A stretch of 7,828 bases of DNA from an uncultured Planctomycetaceae bacterium (GTDB lineage: Bacteria; Planctomycetota; Planctomycetia; Pirellulales; UBA1268): assembly GCA_903885855.1 (NCBI GenBank), contig CAISKG010000397.1:1-7828 (forward strand). Reading direction: 5' to 3'. Below are positions 6,647 to 7,828 of the stretch, in pieces; the first letter of the stretch is position 1, and each line of letters starts with the position of its first letter. Position numbers and translations under genes: made by a program. Below the pieces are notes generated by a model that made no database searches, was not told the origin of the DNA, and saw nothing but the letters and a program-made list of their open reading frames with translations.

Positions 6647-7585
6647 ATGATCCTCGAGGTGCAGCACGAGACGACGATGGAGTATTCGGAGCCGGTCACC
6701 GAATGGCGCTGCGAGCTGCGCATGGAGCCGGTGAGCGACGGCCTGCAACGCTGCCATTCCTTCCGGGTCGGGGTCAGCCAGCCGGCCGTGGTCGCCAGTT
6801 ACGTCGACGGCTTCCGCAACCGTGTCCACCACTTCAATCTCCTCCGCCCGAACCTCGCGGTGCGGATCCTGGCGGCGAGCATCGTGGAGACGGAGGACGC
6901 GGCTGCGAACCCGATGGCGAGTCGGGTCGAATTGCCGCTCGACGCGGAATCCCTCCCTCTGGAGACGCTCGACTGCCTGGCGCTGCGCGGCCCGGTGCGC
7001 GACACCCCGCTGCTCGCGCCGCACCTGGAGGCGCTGCGGCCGCAGCGCCGCCTGCGGGCGGGGATGTGGGTCTGCCAGGTGGCGGAGTACATCCGCGGCA
7101 CCTTCACCTACGCCCGCGACGTGACCGACGCCACCTCCCCCATCGACCATCTCCTCGAGCAGGGGCGCGGCGTGTGCCAGGACTTCACGCACCTCATGAT
7201 CGCGGTGCTGCGCTCCTACGGCCTCCCGGCCCGGTACGTGAGCGGCTACATCCACCGACCCGACAAGGATTCCCAGAGCCACGCCTGGTGCGAGGTGTGG
7301 CTGCCGGACGTCGGCTGGACCGGCTTCGATCCCACCAACGGCTGCCCGGCGGGCAACCATTTCGTGAAGACCGCCGTGGGGCGAGACTTCACCGACGTGC
7401 CGCCGAACAAGGGCACGTACCGCGGCGCCGCCGCGGAGCGGATCGCGGTGCGTGTGGCGACGCGGACGCTCGAGCGGCTCCCCTCGCACTCGTGGCACGA
7501 CCACCTGCCGCCGCTCGACGTGCCGGTGCACGCGGTGGTGCGCGAGCGCCCGGCGGCTGAAGCCGGCGACATCATGCAGCAGTGA
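6647..7585 (+). CDS. Transglutaminase-like cysteine peptidase/amidase
   Basis: 312 residues with the two-domain layout of bacterial transglutaminase-like proteins. An N-terminal beta-rich domain (about residues 1-100) opens with LEVQHETTMEYSEPVTEWRCELRM split over two strands (QHETTMEYSEPV, then ELRMEP). The core contains GRGVCQDFTHLM with catalytic Cys177, SHAWCEVWLP with His212, and WTGFDPTNG with Asp228; triad and spacing are intact. YIRGTFTYARDVT and LRSYGLPARYVSGY are typical core segments. No signal peptide, so cytoplasmic. GGAG at 6635-6638 lies 8 nt before the ATG. It is the last gene of the operon. In this fold most bacterial members are predicted peptidases or amidases rather than protein cross-linkers, so it may cleave or transfer the amide product of the ATP-grasp enzyme. 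The C-terminus is His/Pro-rich and ends in DIMQQ. Confidence 0.93.
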   Translation: MILEVQHETTMEYSEPVTEWRCELRMEPVSDGLQRCHSFRVGVSQPAVVASYVDGFRNRVHHFNLLRPNLAVRILAASIVETEDAAANPMASRVELPLDAESLPLETLDCLALRGPVRDTPLLAPHLEALRPQRRLRAGMWVCQVAEYIRGTFTYARDVTDATSPIDHLLEQGRGVCQDFTHLMIAVLRSYGLPARYVSGYIHRPDKDSQSHAWCEVWLPDVGWTGFDPTNGCPAGNHFVKTAVGRDFTDVPPNKGTYRGAAAERIAVRVATRTLERLPSHSWHDHLPPLDVPVHAVVRERPAAEAGDIMQQ

Positions 7586-7600
7586 CACGGGGAGGGGATA

Positions 7601-7619
7601 GCGCCGCACGATGCGGCGC
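7601..7619 (+). terminator. First hairpin of the repeat array, possible operon terminator
   Basis: An 8-bp perfect stem with a 3-nt CGA loop, starting 15 bp after the TGA of the transglutaminase gene. It is well placed to end or protect the operon message. No T-tract follows, so classical intrinsic termination is doubtful, and the same hairpin recurs in every repeat unit. Confidence 0.3.
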
Positions 7620-7828
7620 CCCGTCGACCGCCCGCGACCCTCCGGCGTCGCGGCAGAGACCCGAGCGGCGGGAGGGCAGGATGCCTCCCGCCGCGGGACA
7701 CAAGCGCCGCACGATGCGGCGTCCCGTCGACCGCCCGCGACCCTCCGGCGTCGCGGCGGAGACCAGAGCGGCGGGAGGGCAGGATGCCTCCCACCGCGGG
7801 ACACAAGCGCCGCACGATGCGGCGCCCC
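7601..7828. repeat. 103-bp tandem repeat with three hairpins per unit (2 full copies plus a partial third)
   Basis: Direct repeats begin at 7601, 7704 and 7807, an exact 103-bp period; the third copy runs off the window after 22 bases. Copies 1 and 2 differ at four positions (19, 55, 62 and 90 of the unit). Each unit has three inverted repeats: GCGCCGCA-CGA-TGCGGCGC (unit 1-19), CCGCGAC/GTCGCGG with an 8-nt loop (32-53), and CGGCGGGAGG/CCTCCCGCCG with an 8-nt loop (66-93). Two of the four differences in copy 2 (positions 19 and 90) weaken the first and third stems. The array starts 15 bp after the transglutaminase stop, so its first hairpin may end the operon transcript. It is not CRISPR: there are no variable spacers. 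The period is not a multiple of three and no consistent protein frame exists. I do not recognise the family. Confidence 0.85.

Noticed and set aside
5621..7804. A 727-codon minus-strand open frame spanning alpha-E, transglutaminase and the repeats
   Set aside because: Crosses three unrelated elements in antisense and has shadow-like composition.
7601..7828. CRISPR-like array at the right end
   Set aside because: Whole 103-bp units repeat with no variable spacers, and no cas genes are present.

Overview
The window is GC-rich DNA (roughly 70 % G+C by eye) and looks planctomycete, most likely Pirellulales-like. Three things point that way: a fragment of a PSCyt1/PSCyt2/PSD1 (DUF1549/DUF1553) protein, a planctomycete-type beta-barrel porin (BBP2/OmpL-like), and a secreted alpha/beta-hydrolase of a type common in planctomycetes. 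No rRNA, tRNA, CRISPR array or transposase gene is visible.

Layout. Positions 1 to about 240 hold the C-terminal part of a PSD1-type protein on the plus strand. It is cut off at about 230-250, exactly where a minus-strand esterase-like gene (start at 1292) is also cut off. This junction is either a rearrangement breakpoint or a chimeric assembly join. A porin gene follows on the minus strand (2863 to 1451), separated from the esterase by a 158-bp gap with a perfect 11-bp inverted repeat. A 315-bp gap (2864-3178) upstream of the porin carries a hairpin and two short palindromes in inverted arrangement.

The core of the window is a complete Anbu-type locus. Anbu, a proteasome/HslV-related Thr protease (minus, 3970 to 3179), is divergent from a tight three-gene operon on the plus strand: a circularly permuted ATP-grasp protein (4186-5685), an alpha-E (DUF403) protein (5693-6628) and a transglutaminase-like cysteine peptidase (6647-7585). 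This four-gene association is known from comparative genomics as a predicted peptide-ligation/peptide-cleavage system. The ATP-grasp protein would form an amide bond with help from the alpha-E protein, the transglutaminase-fold enzyme would cleave or transfer it, and Anbu would degrade the product. As far as I know, substrate and physiological role are not settled. All visible catalytic residues are intact here.

The window ends in a direct tandem repeat with a 103-bp period, starting 15 bp after the operon. Two full copies and the start of a third are present. Each unit contains three separate inverted repeats. I do not recognise this repeat family; it is the least explained element in the window.
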